Of a stretch of 64,000 nt of DNA, positions 1 to 7,682 are shown piece by piece; the stretch's first letter is position 1, and each line of letters begins with the position of its first letter. The stretch is taken from the NCBI RefSeq assembly GCF_020216065.1, contig NZ_JAIWNA010000002.1:992001-1056000 (forward strand). Reading direction: 5' to 3'. The notes beneath the pieces were generated by a model. The model saw only the letters and a list, made by a program, of their open reading frames with translations, searched no databases and was not told the origin of the DNA. Both the position numbers and the translations under genes were made by a program. Source of the DNA: Nocardia rosealba (GTDB taxonomy: Bacteria; Actinomycetota; Actinomycetes; Mycobacteriales; Mycobacteriaceae).

Positions 1-119
1 CCACGGAAACCTATCTGCGGCAGCTCGAGGACATGGGTCTGGTTCGGCCGCACCAGGTTTCAGGTGAGGTCGGTTGGCGCCCGTCCAGTGACGGGCTGTT
101 GGTCGGGACTGTGCTGTGA
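1..119 (+). CDS. C-terminal end of an unknown protein (partial)
   Basis: An open frame runs from the window edge to a TGA at 117-119 and encodes at least 38 residues, including the stretch QLEDMGLVRP. The QLEDMGLV turn resembles the wing region of small winged-helix DNA-binding proteins, but too little is present to assign a family. The stop overlaps the GTG of the next gene (GTGA), which suggests translational coupling with the resolvase-like gene downstream. Confidence 0.5.
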   Translation, partial: TETYLRQLEDMGLVRPHQVSGEVGWRPSSDGLLVGTVL

Positions 120-490
120 CCGAGGGGATCGTGCTCGAGGGGATCGCGATCGGATACCTCCGCACCGATGTGTCCGGTGATTCTTTCGAGCTGCATCAGG
201 CGGCGATCGAGCACCTGGCCAAACGGTGGGGTTACGACGTGAAGGAAATTGTCCTCGCCGACGAGCGAACCCGTGAACCCATCGAGTACCTGAAAGCCAT
301 CGCCCGCATCTCCAAGGCGGATGCCGTGTTCACCCTGTCGGCCCGCCATTTCGACGGTTGCACCGTCCCCGCTGACTTGATCGCGATCTGTGACGTCGTC
401 ACGGTCGCGGACAAACAAACGTTCGCGCGACAAATCCCGTTGCCGTTCGGCGCCCAAAGCGTAAACCCACCAAACAAGGAGACGAAGTGA
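116..490 (+). CDS. Small resolvase-fold protein, catalytic serine absent
   Basis: A 124-residue protein with a GTG start that overlaps the upstream stop. The N-terminal GYLRTDVSG followed by HQAAIEHLAKRWGYDV, then ADAVFTLSARHFDG, follows the layout of the serine-recombinase catalytic domain (YxRVS, Q...L..A...G, then D.vvv..ldR). The position that would carry the nucleophilic serine (Y-x-R-x-S) is aspartate here, and no recombinase or zinc-ribbon domain follows. I infer a non-catalytic, domesticated resolvase-like protein; family membership is by eye only. It sits in a run of overlapping small genes, so it is probably co-translated with its neighbours. Confidence 0.6.
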   Translation: MTEGIVLEGIAIGYLRTDVSGDSFELHQAAIEHLAKRWGYDVKEIVLADERTREPIEYLKAIARISKADAVFTLSARHFDGCTVPADLIAICDVVTVADKQTFARQIPLPFGAQSVNPPNKETK

Positions 491-756
491 CGAAGTCCCT
501 CGCACAGCGCGGCAACTCGGATGCCAGTGGCGTTGCCCAGTTCCAGGGTTTCGAGGGTTTGTACGGCACAAGCCCCCGAGAGAGCGGTACGCATTCCCTG
601 CACAGCTCGGGCTGCGCCCAGGAGCCCACCTCGACTCCCCCGGTGCTTCCGTCACACGAATGCCGAGGTGATGGTGACCCCCCGAGACCCTTCCCACCCC
701 CGGGTCTCGGGGTTGCTGCCTCTATCCCCCAAACACAATCCCAGTGGATACGATGA
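487..756 (+). CDS. Uncertain small ORF after the resolvase-like gene
   Basis: A GTG start overlaps the preceding stop (GTGA), and the frame stays open for 89 residues. The product is rich in proline, serine and glycine and resembles no family I know. A perfect hairpin that looks like a terminator lies inside its distal half (680-712), which argues that the 3' part is not translated. Only the coupled start supports it. Confidence 0.22.
   Translation: MTKSLAQRGNSDASGVAQFQGFEGLYGTSPRESGTHSLHSSGCAQEPTSTPPVLPSHECRGDGDPPRPFPPPGLGVAASIPQTQSQWIR
680..712 (+). terminator. Perfect 11-bp hairpin
   Basis: CCCCGAGACCC at 680-690 and GGGTCTCGGGG at 702-712 are exact inverted repeats around an 11-base loop. 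No long U-tract follows, which is usual in high-GC actinobacteria. It separates the overlapping small genes at 1-500 from the gene starting at 803. Confidence 0.65.
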
Positions 757-802
757 TCCAAGCACGAACCGACCTCGCCACCACTCGCGAAAGGTTCACA
801 CC

Positions 803-1288
803 ATGGGCGAAGACCGGCCCTGGTCAGAGATCGAACTGCGCCGCCTGGCGAAACAACAGCGCTCGCCCGAATTCCGGGCGTGGCTGGACCGCGAGCCGGA
901 AGACCTCGCCCAGCTCATCACCTTGGTCCCGGCCCTGGCCGAACTGGACGACCCCTGGACCGTCGAAGGATTGGCAAGGATCGAGGATGCGGCCTTGGCC
1001 AAGTTCCCGAACCCCGGTGAGAAGGCCACCGACGACGAGATGGCGTACCTGTCGCTGTGCGCCCGCGGCATCGGCCACACCTACCTGCGCGCCATGGGCG
1101 TCGGGAAATGGGTATGGGTACAGATCCTGCAAGGCAATCCGATCGGCGCCGCGCTCGAGTTTCCCGGCATCGGCGTGTACATCGATCCTGAAGGGTCGAT
1201 CCGCCACGTCATCTTCGACCGGGAACCCCACAGTCTCGCGCGACAGCTGGACACTCTCCTCACCTGGAATACACCCGCCTATCAGTAG
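803..1288 (+). CDS. Hypothetical protein, 161 aa
   Basis: Begins MGEDRPWSEIELRRLAKQQR. The start is the ATG at 803, with a weak GAAAGG upstream; an in-frame extension to 521 runs through the 680-712 hairpin and is arginine/proline-rich noise. The product is soluble, acidic in its first half, and contains no membrane segment. The C-terminal half (LEFPGIGVYIDPEGSIRHVI) looks like a compact beta-rich fold. I do not recognise the family. It stands alone between a terminator and a decayed gene. Confidence 0.65.
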   Translation: MGEDRPWSEIELRRLAKQQRSPEFRAWLDREPEDLAQLITLVPALAELDDPWTVEGLARIEDAALAKFPNPGEKATDDEMAYLSLCARGIGHTYLRAMGVGKWVWVQILQGNPIGAALEFPGIGVYIDPEGSIRHVIFDREPHSLARQLDTLLTWNTPAYQ

Positions 1289-1305
1289 CCCTATCGGGGT
1301 GGGCG

Positions 1306-1850
1306 ATGACTAATCCCATCCCCGAGCCGCCCCGCGACGTCGTCCCCGCACCGACCGGGGACTCACCGAAGCCGGCGACCGCGGACACCAGGCGTACGTG
1401 ATGGCCAAGATCGCGGGAGCGGCCACTCAGGTATCACTCACCGCGCAGCAGCTCGCGCATATCCGCTCCCCCGAGTCGTGGGAGCGTGCAGTCGAGTTGT
1501 GGGGCGATGCGAAGATGTCGCCCGACATGCTGGCCGACGGTCACCACGCATCCACAGCCGCACGCCGGAACAGGGATGGCGGCAGGAGTACCGGCAACAG
1601 GTCCCCGGGCATCGTGACCGACAGCACGACAGCGCGAAAGATGTGGACCAGGCAGGGCGCGAAGTTGTCATCGCCGCTACCGAGTACATGGCCGGTGGGG
1701 TCCGGACGACAAGGGCCTCGAGCAGCTGGCGAAGGAACGTGCGCTGCTCAAATCGGGCATCACCCGCGACGTGTCTGAGTACGTCGTTCGTGCGGCGCGT
1801 CCACCAGCGTCAGGTCCCCCGTGTGCGGCGCGTCCGAATCGAGAGCGATG
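1306..1850 (+). pseudogene. Decayed gene split over three frames
   Basis: Coding-like segments follow each other in three different frames: about 1306-1550 (GHQAYVMAKIAGAATQVSL, then SPESWERAVELWGDAKM), about 1560-1690 (WRQEYRQQVPGHRD to EVVIAATEYMAGG) and about 1693-1850 (GPDDKGLEQLAKERALLKSG, then ITRDVSEYVVRAARP). Each has the charged, helical composition of real protein, and none is complete. The simplest reading is one helical protein of about 170 residues broken by at least two frameshifts. I do not know the family. It ends three bases before the stop of the oppositely oriented lutC. Confidence 0.5.
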
Positions 1851-1852
1851 AT

Positions 1853-2443
1853 CTATTCGACCAGCAGAACAACCAGTTGACGGGCCAGTTCCGCATCTGC
1901 GGGGCCGCCGCGCCAGATCAGCGGGCGACGGGGATCGAGGCGGTCCAGCGCATCGGGCAGGGAGCTGAACACGCGCTCGGCGCGGACGACGCACACCTGG
2001 GGCATGTCCTCCGACACGGCGGGTCCGCCGTCCACCTCCAAGGCGATCGAACCGGTCGAGGCATCTCCGGCGACAGCATCGCGGACCACCGCGTCGCCGC
2101 TGCTCGCCGCGCCGGAGCCGTGCACCACGGCATGACCCGGCGCACCGGCCCAATGGTCGAGCCACGCCGGACCTGGCTCGACGGCGGCGAGTACGGTGCG
2201 CACACTCATTCCGTAGAGCACATCGGCCACGGCGGCGGGCAGGCCCGTGGTGTCGACCAGCCGCACCAGCGAACCCTGCTCGCGCAGCCGTTCGACGAAG
2301 CGGGCGAGTACGGCGGCGCGTTCGGCCGGGTCGTCGTCGGCCGGGCGACCCGCCGAGCGACGAACCGTCACCCGTCGCGCGTCGTCGGGTAGGTCCAGCA
2401 GCCCGTCGCGGACGCGGCGCAAGATCTCCTCGCGAGAATTCAC
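1853..2443 (-). CDS. lutC: LutC-like LUD-domain protein, altered C-terminus
   Basis: A 196-residue protein of the LUD/LutC family, part of the LutABC iron-sulfur system that oxidises L-lactate to pyruvate. Family features seen: the N-terminal NSREEILRRVRDGL helix, then VRLVDTTGLP, AVVHGSGAAS and the LPDALDRLDP segment. The GTG at 2443 has GGGGAG eight bases upstream. The usual C-terminal ISGPSxTaDIE...GVHGPR segment is replaced by LIWRGGPADAELARQL and an early stop, so the end looks degraded. No lutA or lutB lies next to it. Function in lactate use is therefore uncertain. Confidence 0.7.
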   Translation of the reverse strand: MNSREEILRRVRDGLLDLPDDARRVTVRRSAGRPADDDPAERAAVLARFVERLREQGSLVRLVDTTGLPAAVADVLYGMSVRTVLAAVEPGPAWLDHWAGAPGHAVVHGSGAASSGDAVVRDAVAGDASTGSIALEVDGGPAVSEDMPQVCVVRAERVFSSLPDALDRLDPRRPLIWRGGPADAELARQLVVLLVE

Positions 2444-2508
2444 TCGGGCACTCCCCGTTCGGCGGCGGTACCGGTGGGCCCGCCGTTCACACATCTCTCA
2501 CCCCACAT
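2440..2508 (-). CDS. Possible 22-aa leader ORF coupled to lutC
   Basis: An ATG at 2508 lies downstream of an exceptionally strong Shine-Dalgarno (AAGGAGGTGAT) and opens a 22-codon frame (MWGERCVNGG...). Its TGA overlaps the GTG start of lutC. It could couple lutC translation, or be what remains of an upstream gene. Supported only by the Shine-Dalgarno and the overlap. Confidence 0.35.
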   Translation of the reverse strand: MWGERCVNGGPTGTAAERGVPE

Positions 2509-2591
2509 ACCGCAGGAATCACCTCCTTCGCTACCGTACCGACCGGTCCCTCTGGAGTAGCGACGGCGCCACGTGGGGAAAGTCATGCCGA

Positions 2592-3299
2592 TCAGCCGAC
2601 CGGGGGTGAGCCCGCCGTCTCGCGGCGCGCCTCGGCCGCCTCCTCGGCGGCCCGGTTCACCTCGGCGGCCAGCGTGGCGCCACCGACCTCCCAGGCCATG
2701 GCGAGCAGGCGTTCCCGGAAGCGGGTCAGGTCGACGCCGAGGTCTTCGCCGGCGTAGCCGCCCGACGCGTCGCGGACCGCGCGGACCACCTCGTCGGCCA
2801 GCGCGCCCATCCGCGAGCGGATCATGGTGCGCAGTTCGCCGCTGAGCGGAATGTCGATACCGACGTCGTAGAGCACGAGGGCGCCCTTGAGCATCGGGCG
2901 ATCCGGTACGTACCACCGTTCGCCGCGGCGCTCCAGATAACCGACGGCGATCAGTTCGGTCAGCACGTCCGAGCCGCGGTCGCCGAGGAGGGCGGCGAGT
3001 TCGGCGTCGTCGATCTCCGCGCTGCGTTGCGCGGCCTGGGCCGAACGCGGGTCGAACAGCGTGCGCCAGTCGCCGCTGGTCGGTTCGGCGTCGAAGACCT
3101 CACGGATGGCGTCGAGCCGCAATCCGCGGCCCTGCATGGCGACGATGTCGCGCAATCGGTCCAGATGCTCGTCGGAATACACCACTTCCTTGCCTGCGCG
3201 CCCGGGCTTGGGTAGGACGCCTAGCGAGTGGTAATAGCGGATCGTGCGCGCCGCGACGCCGCTGGCGTCGGCGAGTTCCGCGCGGGTGTATCGAGGCAC
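2592..3299 (-). CDS. MerR-family transcriptional regulator
   Basis: 235 residues. The N-terminal winged helix is clear: PRYTRAELADASGV, RTIRYYHSLGVLPKPGR and VVYSDEHLDRLRDI, as in MerR proteins. A roughly 130-residue C-terminal effector region with acidic helices follows. The GTG at 3299 places the HTH at the very N-terminus; upstream in-frame codons lie in the promoter. It is divergent from the ChoD-type oxidase gene at 3401 and probably controls that gene and itself through the inverted repeats at 3334-3378. The signal is unknown; no metal-binding cysteine pattern is seen. Confidence 0.85.
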   Translation of the reverse strand: MPRYTRAELADASGVAARTIRYYHSLGVLPKPGRAGKEVVYSDEHLDRLRDIVAMQGRGLRLDAIREVFDAEPTSGDWRTLFDPRSAQAAQRSAEIDDAELAALLGDRGSDVLTELIAVGYLERRGERWYVPDRPMLKGALVLYDVGIDIPLSGELRTMIRSRMGALADEVVRAVRDASGGYAGEDLGVDLTRFRERLLAMAWEVGGATLAAEVNRAAEEAAEARRETAGSPPVG

Positions 3300-3333
3300 G
3301 CGACCAGCATAGGGGCCGAGCCTCGGGCGGACT

Positions 3334-3378
3334 TTGACAGTGCTGGCTGTCGGCGTTAGCGTTACCGGCGTCACTGTC
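3334..3378. promoter_or_regulatory. Divergent promoter with nested inverted repeats (MerR operator)
   Basis: TTGACA at 3334-3339 is a consensus -35 for the rightward oxidase gene. GACAG (3336-3340) and CTGTC (3347-3351) form one inverted repeat, and GACAGTG (3336-3342) and CACTGTC (3372-3378) a second, wider one. Repeats placed over or just after the -35 are typical for MerR activators. Exact -10 and start sites cannot be fixed by eye. Confidence 0.55.
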
Positions 3379-3400
3379 GACACCATCGAGGAGCTCTTCT

Positions 3401-5125
3401 ATGTCCGAGCGAACCACCGACTTCGACGTCTTGATCGTCGGTTCCGGATTCGGCGGCAGTGTCACCGCGCTGCGACTGGTGGAGAAGGGCTACAAGGTCG
3501 GCGTGCTGGAGGCGGGCCGCCGCTTCGCCGACGACGAACTGCCGAAAACCAGCTGGGACCTGCGTAAATTCGTGTGGGCACCCAAGCTCGGCTGCTACGG
3601 CATCCAGCGCATCCACCCGCTGCGCGACGTGCTCATCCTCGGCGGCGCCGGTGTCGGCGGGGGTTCGCTGAACTACGCCAACACCCTCTACGTTCCGCCG
3701 GAGCCGTTCTTCCAGGACGCGCAGTGGCGCGACATCACCGACTGGCGAGCCGAGCTCACTCCGTACTACGAGCGCGCCAAGAAGATGCTCGGCGTGGTGC
3801 AGAACCCGCACATGACGCCCGCCGACGAGATCTTCAAGGCCGTCGCCGAGGACATGGGCGTGGGTGACACCTTCGTCCAGACGCCGGTCGGTGTCTTCTT
3901 CGGTGAGCCGGGCAAGACCGTCGCCGATCCGTACTTCGGCGGGGCAGGCCCCGAGCGCACCGGCTGCATCGAATGCGGTGACTGCATGGTCGGCTGCAAG
4001 TTCGGCGCCAAGAACACGCTGGTGAAGAACTACCTCTATCTCGCGGAAAAGGCGGGCGCGCAGGTCATCCCGATGACCACCGTGTCGGCACTGCGTCCGC
4101 TGCCCGACGGCACGTGGGACGTGGCCACCGAGCGCACCGGCGCCTGGGTACGCAAGAACCCCAAGACCTACACCGCCAAGCAGGTGGTGCTCGCCGCGGG
4201 CACGCTCGGCACCCAGAAGCTGCTGCACGCGATGCGCGACGAGGGCGCGCTGCCCAAGATCTCCGATCGGCTCGGCCTGCTCACCCGCACCAACTCCGAG
4301 TCCATCGTCGGCGCGGCGACCAAGACGCTCGCGCCCGGCCAGGACTTCACCAAGGGTGTCGCGATCACGTCCTCGATCCACCCCACCCCTGACACCCATG
4401 TCGAACCGGTCCGCTACGGCAAGGGCTCCAACTCGATGGGCATGCTGCAGACGCTGATGGTCGACGGCGGCGGGCGCGTGCCGAGGTGGCTGCGGTTCCT
4501 GTGGCTGGTGATCACCCATCCGCTCACCTTCTTCGGGTTCATGAGCGTGCGGAACTGGAGCGAGCGCACCATCATCTCGCTGGTCATGCAGCACCTGGAC
4601 AACTCCATCACCACCTACACCAAGCGCGGGCTGTTCGGGCGCAAGCTCACGTCCAAACAGGGCCACGGGCAACCGAATCCGACGTGGATCCCGGCGGGCA
4701 ACGAGGTGACCCGCCGCGTGGCGGACAAGATCGGCGGCGTCGCCGGCGGCACCTGGGGCGATGTGTTCAATGTGCCGATGACGGCGCACTTCCTGGGTGG
4801 TGCGGCGATCGGCGCCGACCCGCAGCACGGCGTGATCGACGCCTACCACCGCGTATTCGGCTACCCGACGCTCAGCGTTGTCGACGGTGCGGCCGTCTCG
4901 GCCAATCTCGGGGTGAACCCGTCGCTGACGATTACCGCGCAGGCCGAGCGCGCGGCCGCCTACTGGCCCAACAAGGGTGAGGTCGACACCCGGCCCGAGC
5001 AGGACGCGGGATACCGGCGGATCGAACCGGTCGCACCGAAGCAGCCGGTGGTCCCCGCAGGTGCGCCCGCCGCGCTGATCTTGCCGATCGTCGAGATCCG
5101 CAACCCGGAGAAGACTGCGGGCTGA
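3401..5125 (+). CDS. choD: GMC-family sterol oxidoreductase, ChoD type
   Basis: 574 residues, matching mycobacterial ChoD (about 578). An FAD Rossmann motif VGSGFGG lies at 13-19, ILGGAGVGGGSLNYAN at about 79-94 is the second GMC flavin segment, and the C-terminal VNPSLTITAQAERAA carries the active-site asparagine region. No signal peptide, so cytoplasmic. Four cysteines at 189, 192, 195 and 199 (CxxCxxCxxxC) form a cluster-like motif inside the FAD domain. Predicted to oxidise a 3-hydroxysteroid or similar alcohol; the true substrate of this branch is uncertain. The ATG at 3401 has GAGGAG upstream. Divergent from the MerR gene. Confidence 0.85.
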   Translation: MSERTTDFDVLIVGSGFGGSVTALRLVEKGYKVGVLEAGRRFADDELPKTSWDLRKFVWAPKLGCYGIQRIHPLRDVLILGGAGVGGGSLNYANTLYVPPEPFFQDAQWRDITDWRAELTPYYERAKKMLGVVQNPHMTPADEIFKAVAEDMGVGDTFVQTPVGVFFGEPGKTVADPYFGGAGPERTGCIECGDCMVGCKFGAKNTLVKNYLYLAEKAGAQVIPMTTVSALRPLPDGTWDVATERTGAWVRKNPKTYTAKQVVLAAGTLGTQKLLHAMRDEGALPKISDRLGLLTRTNSESIVGAATKTLAPGQDFTKGVAITSSIHPTPDTHVEPVRYGKGSNSMGMLQTLMVDGGGRVPRWLRFLWLVITHPLTFFGFMSVRNWSERTIISLVMQHLDNSITTYTKRGLFGRKLTSKQGHGQPNPTWIPAGNEVTRRVADKIGGVAGGTWGDVFNVPMTAHFLGGAAIGADPQHGVIDAYHRVFGYPTLSVVDGAAVSANLGVNPSLTITAQAERAAAYWPNKGEVDTRPEQDAGYRRIEPVAPKQPVVPAGAPAALILPIVEIRNPEKTAG

Positions 5126-5130
5126 CGACC

Positions 5131-5183
5131 GAAACAAAGCCCCGGACAATCGGTTCGCACCGAAGGTCCGGGGCCTTTGTTCG
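5131..5183. terminator. Bidirectional terminator between convergent genes
   Basis: A 15-bp stem (5133-5147 with 5166-5181, one bulged C) is GC-rich in the middle and ends in AAC/GTT and T-rich flanks on both sides. It lies between the stops of the ChoD-type gene and the DUF5995 gene, so it can stop transcription from either side. Confidence 0.85.
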
Positions 5184-5185
5184 TT

Positions 5186-6073
5186 TCAGAGGGCGTTGAT
5201 GCGCGCCAGCGCCTCGAACGCCAGATCGGCCGCCTGCCACAGCGCGGCGACCTCGGCCCGGATCGTGGGCGCCAGCGCGGGGTCCTGGAGTGCGAGTCCG
5301 TTGCTGAAGATCACCACGTTCGCGCCGAGGTCGGCGGCGATCAGCATCTGCTCGGTGGCCACGCCCGCGCCGAACAGCTGATCGAGGCCCTCCCCCACGA
5401 AATAGAACCGCCACAGCGGCCCGAGGTCGGCACCGTAGACGGCTTTGGTCCGGTCGACGATCACGTCGCCGACCGAGGCGATGCCTGCGACGATCTTGAA
5501 ATAGTCCGGTGCGTGCTCGGGACGACTCCCGACGGCGGCCACCGAATACGTCAGGTCGACGGTCAGGTGCGCGTTGTATCCGGCCATCGCCGTGCGTGCC
5601 CGCGAGGCGCCGCAGTCCTTGGCGAGGGCGAAATAGTGGGCCCACTGCGGTTCGACGACGCCGCCGGAGAATTCGGCGTGCAGATTGTCGAGGAAACGAC
5701 GCAGCAGCTCGAGACTGATCGAGTGCGCGTATTCGCGGTCGAGGAAGGCCGCCGGATCACGTTGCATCGGCATCACGGCGGTGGATTCCACGCCGTCGAG
5801 GCCGATCGCGAACAGCCCACGCAGATCCCGGTGCTCGACAAGGATCTCGGTGATTCGGTGGTGCCGGTCGACGGCGTCCTCCAGCCGGGCCAGGGTATCG
5901 CCGCCTGCGATCTCGGAAGTGTCCGAGAGCCGGGCGATCTCGCCGATATCGGCCGGCGAGAGGGTTGATCCGCACGCGGTGTCGGTCACCGCGCCGGCCG
6001 GTCCCGCGACCAACCCGGGCAGAGCCATGATCCCGACCGCGACAGCCGCGACTATTCCACTCCCGATACGCAT
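5186..6073 (-). CDS. Secreted DUF5995-family protein
   Basis: 295 residues from the ATG at 6073. The N-terminus (MRIGSGIVAAVAVGIMALPG) is a signal peptide with likely cleavage after AGA. The mature part has DUF5995 features: RLEDAVDRHHRITEIL, FAIGLDGVESTAVM, EPQWAHYFALAKDCG and DLGPLWRFYFVGEGLDQL. These proteins are common and uncharacterised in actinobacteria. An upstream in-frame extension to 6118 is arginine-rich and lacks support. Monocistronic; it shares the terminator at 5131-5183 with the ChoD-type gene. Confidence 0.75.
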   Translation of the reverse strand: MRIGSGIVAAVAVGIMALPGLVAGPAGAVTDTACGSTLSPADIGEIARLSDTSEIAGGDTLARLEDAVDRHHRITEILVEHRDLRGLFAIGLDGVESTAVMPMQRDPAAFLDREYAHSISLELLRRFLDNLHAEFSGGVVEPQWAHYFALAKDCGASRARTAMAGYNAHLTVDLTYSVAAVGSRPEHAPDYFKIVAGIASVGDVIVDRTKAVYGADLGPLWRFYFVGEGLDQLFGAGVATEQMLIAADLGANVVIFSNGLALQDPALAPTIRAEVAALWQAADLAFEALARINAL

Positions 6074-6234
6074 CCTGCGATTCCACCACCTCCCGCCCCG
6101 ATCCGCTGTGCGACGCACCCGGATCGACAGGCCCGCCGAGGCGGGCAGGTGCCAAGGAGATCCGAGCGGAACCGGCTGAACAGCAGGCCGTTCGGTGGCG
6201 GGTTAGCTGCGGCAGCCCACGTGTTGGAGGGCCG

Positions 6235-7431
6235 TCAGATCAGGCGGATGCTCGCGATCATCTTCTTGGCGTCGTCGGCGGACAGTTCGCCGGTGGTGCC
6301 CCGGTCGACCAGGATCGCCATGACCATCGGCAGACCCGCCGCCTTCTCGAAGGCAAAGGTGTACACCGAGTACGTGGTCGTGGTGCAGCCCGGTCGCGCC
6401 GGTGTCCACGAACCCGAGCTCTCGACGAACTGTCCGGCCAAGCCGCTCTTGGTGGTGAGCGAAGTGGGGGCGGTGATCTTGCCACCTGTCGAATCGGAGT
6501 AGCCGCCCTCGGCCGCGATCCTGGCCGCGGTGGTCGCGGCCTCAGGCAGTGTGTTCTCCGTACTGAGGGCGATCCCCGCGAGTCCTCGATAGGCCGAACC
6601 GGGGCAGTAGTTCTCGCCTTCGTAGGCCTTTCCGGTACCCGCGAACATTCCGCTCAGACCGAGGATCACCACCGAGTCCGACTCCGAGGCGATCTGCCAA
6701 CTCGGCGGGACGTCGTAAGCGATGCGCTCGTCAGCGAGCAGCACACCCTTCCAACCCGGCGTCACCGGTGCGGTGCTGGTACCGGTGGGCGGGACCGTCT
6801 GCGTGGTCGTCGTCGGTGCGGCAACCGCCTGCTCGTCGTTGCCGCCGGTTCCGATGACCACGGCGGTCACGAGCACCACCGCGAGCACCACGACAACCGC
6901 CCCGATCCCGATCAGCAGACCGGCATTACCCTTTCGCGGCGGCTGCGCGTACCCATACGTCTGCCCGTGCTGCGGAAACGGCAAGGACATGCTGGGCCCG
7001 AGCCCCTGCTGCGGAATTCCTTGCTGCGAGTTGGGTATTCCGTACCCACCCGGCTGCCCATAACCCTGCGGCGCCCCAGGGTACCCCTCCGACCCCGGCA
7101 GCATTCCCGGCTGCGGGCCCGGCATTGCCCGGTAGAGCACAGGCTGCTGGAATGCCCCGGACCCCTGCTGTCCGGATGCCTGCGGGGAGGCCTCCGATCC
7201 CTGCGGCGTACCGGGCTGTGGAAACGCACCCGACCCCTGCGGCACACTCGATTGAGGGAAGACACCCAGGCCATGCGGTTGCTGAAACGGCACAGGCCCC
7301 TGTGGAGCGAGGATCGTCGGATCCCCGTGCGGTGGTTGCGGAATCGCGGGCTGAGAAGTAGACCCGGACGACGCCGGATCCTCGCCCGGCGCCCCTGCCG
7401 ACTCCCACCAGCGATCGACGTTGTCTGCCAC
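6235..7431 (-). CDS. Pro/Gln-rich single-pass membrane protein
   Basis: 398 residues. Residues 1 to about 165 are a low-complexity cytoplasmic region of PQGSGAFPQP-like repeats rich in Pro, Gln and Gly. A transmembrane helix follows (LLIGIGAVVVVLAVVLVTAV), then a Thr-rich linker and an extracytoplasmic domain of about 150 residues with two cysteines (ENYCPGSAY and RPGCTTTTYS) that could pair. This layout is common in Nocardia and mycobacteria for envelope proteins of unknown function. The GTG at 7431 has GAAGGA upstream. Confidence 0.7.
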   Translation of the reverse strand: MADNVDRWWESAGAPGEDPASSGSTSQPAIPQPPHGDPTILAPQGPVPFQQPHGLGVFPQSSVPQGSGAFPQPGTPQGSEASPQASGQQGSGAFQQPVLYRAMPGPQPGMLPGSEGYPGAPQGYGQPGGYGIPNSQQGIPQQGLGPSMSLPFPQHGQTYGYAQPPRKGNAGLLIGIGAVVVVLAVVLVTAVVIGTGGNDEQAVAAPTTTTQTVPPTGTSTAPVTPGWKGVLLADERIAYDVPPSWQIASESDSVVILGLSGMFAGTGKAYEGENYCPGSAYRGLAGIALSTENTLPEAATTAARIAAEGGYSDSTGGKITAPTSLTTKSGLAGQFVESSGSWTPARPGCTTTTYSVYTFAFEKAAGLPMVMAILVDRGTTGELSADDAKKMIASIRLI

Positions 7432-7564
7432 GTCCCAGTCCTTCCTCACACCCGCCTCGCCGATCTCCCTCGAGCAGGCGTCCCGCTCAGCGTAACGGCG
7501 CAACCCCGCAAACGAGAGCCGCGCGTGCCTCTGCAGGCACCAGCCATCCCATTCCTGGACAGCC

Positions 7565-7624
7565 GATCACCACGCTCCTATGGCGCTAAATCGGCCGAAA
7601 TCCCGCCATGAGAGCGTGGTGATC
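7565..7624. repeat. Long inverted repeat, 21-bp arms
   Basis: Arms 7565-7585 and 7604-7624 pair over 21 bp with two adjacent mismatches around an 18-base spacer. The outer 13 bp (GATCACCACGCTC / GAGCGTGGTGATC) match exactly. It lies downstream of the IclR gene and upstream of the membrane-protein gene, both on the minus strand. There is no U-tract; it may be a terminator, a REP-like palindrome or a binding site. Confidence 0.6.
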
Positions 7625-7682
7625 TTGGTCTAGGCGCATGCCCGTCCCGCCGTGCGGGAGGCAGGTGGGGCCGATCGGGCGA

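Noticed and set aside
3371..5149. 592-codon open frame antisense to the ChoD-type gene
   Set aside because: Mirror of a high-GC coding frame; rich in His/Arg/Gly, no domain, while the opposite strand encodes a complete known enzyme.
6203..6234. Possible gene between the DUF5995 and membrane-protein genes
   Set aside because: The 161-base gap shows only short frames without starts; it most likely holds the DUF5995 promoter.
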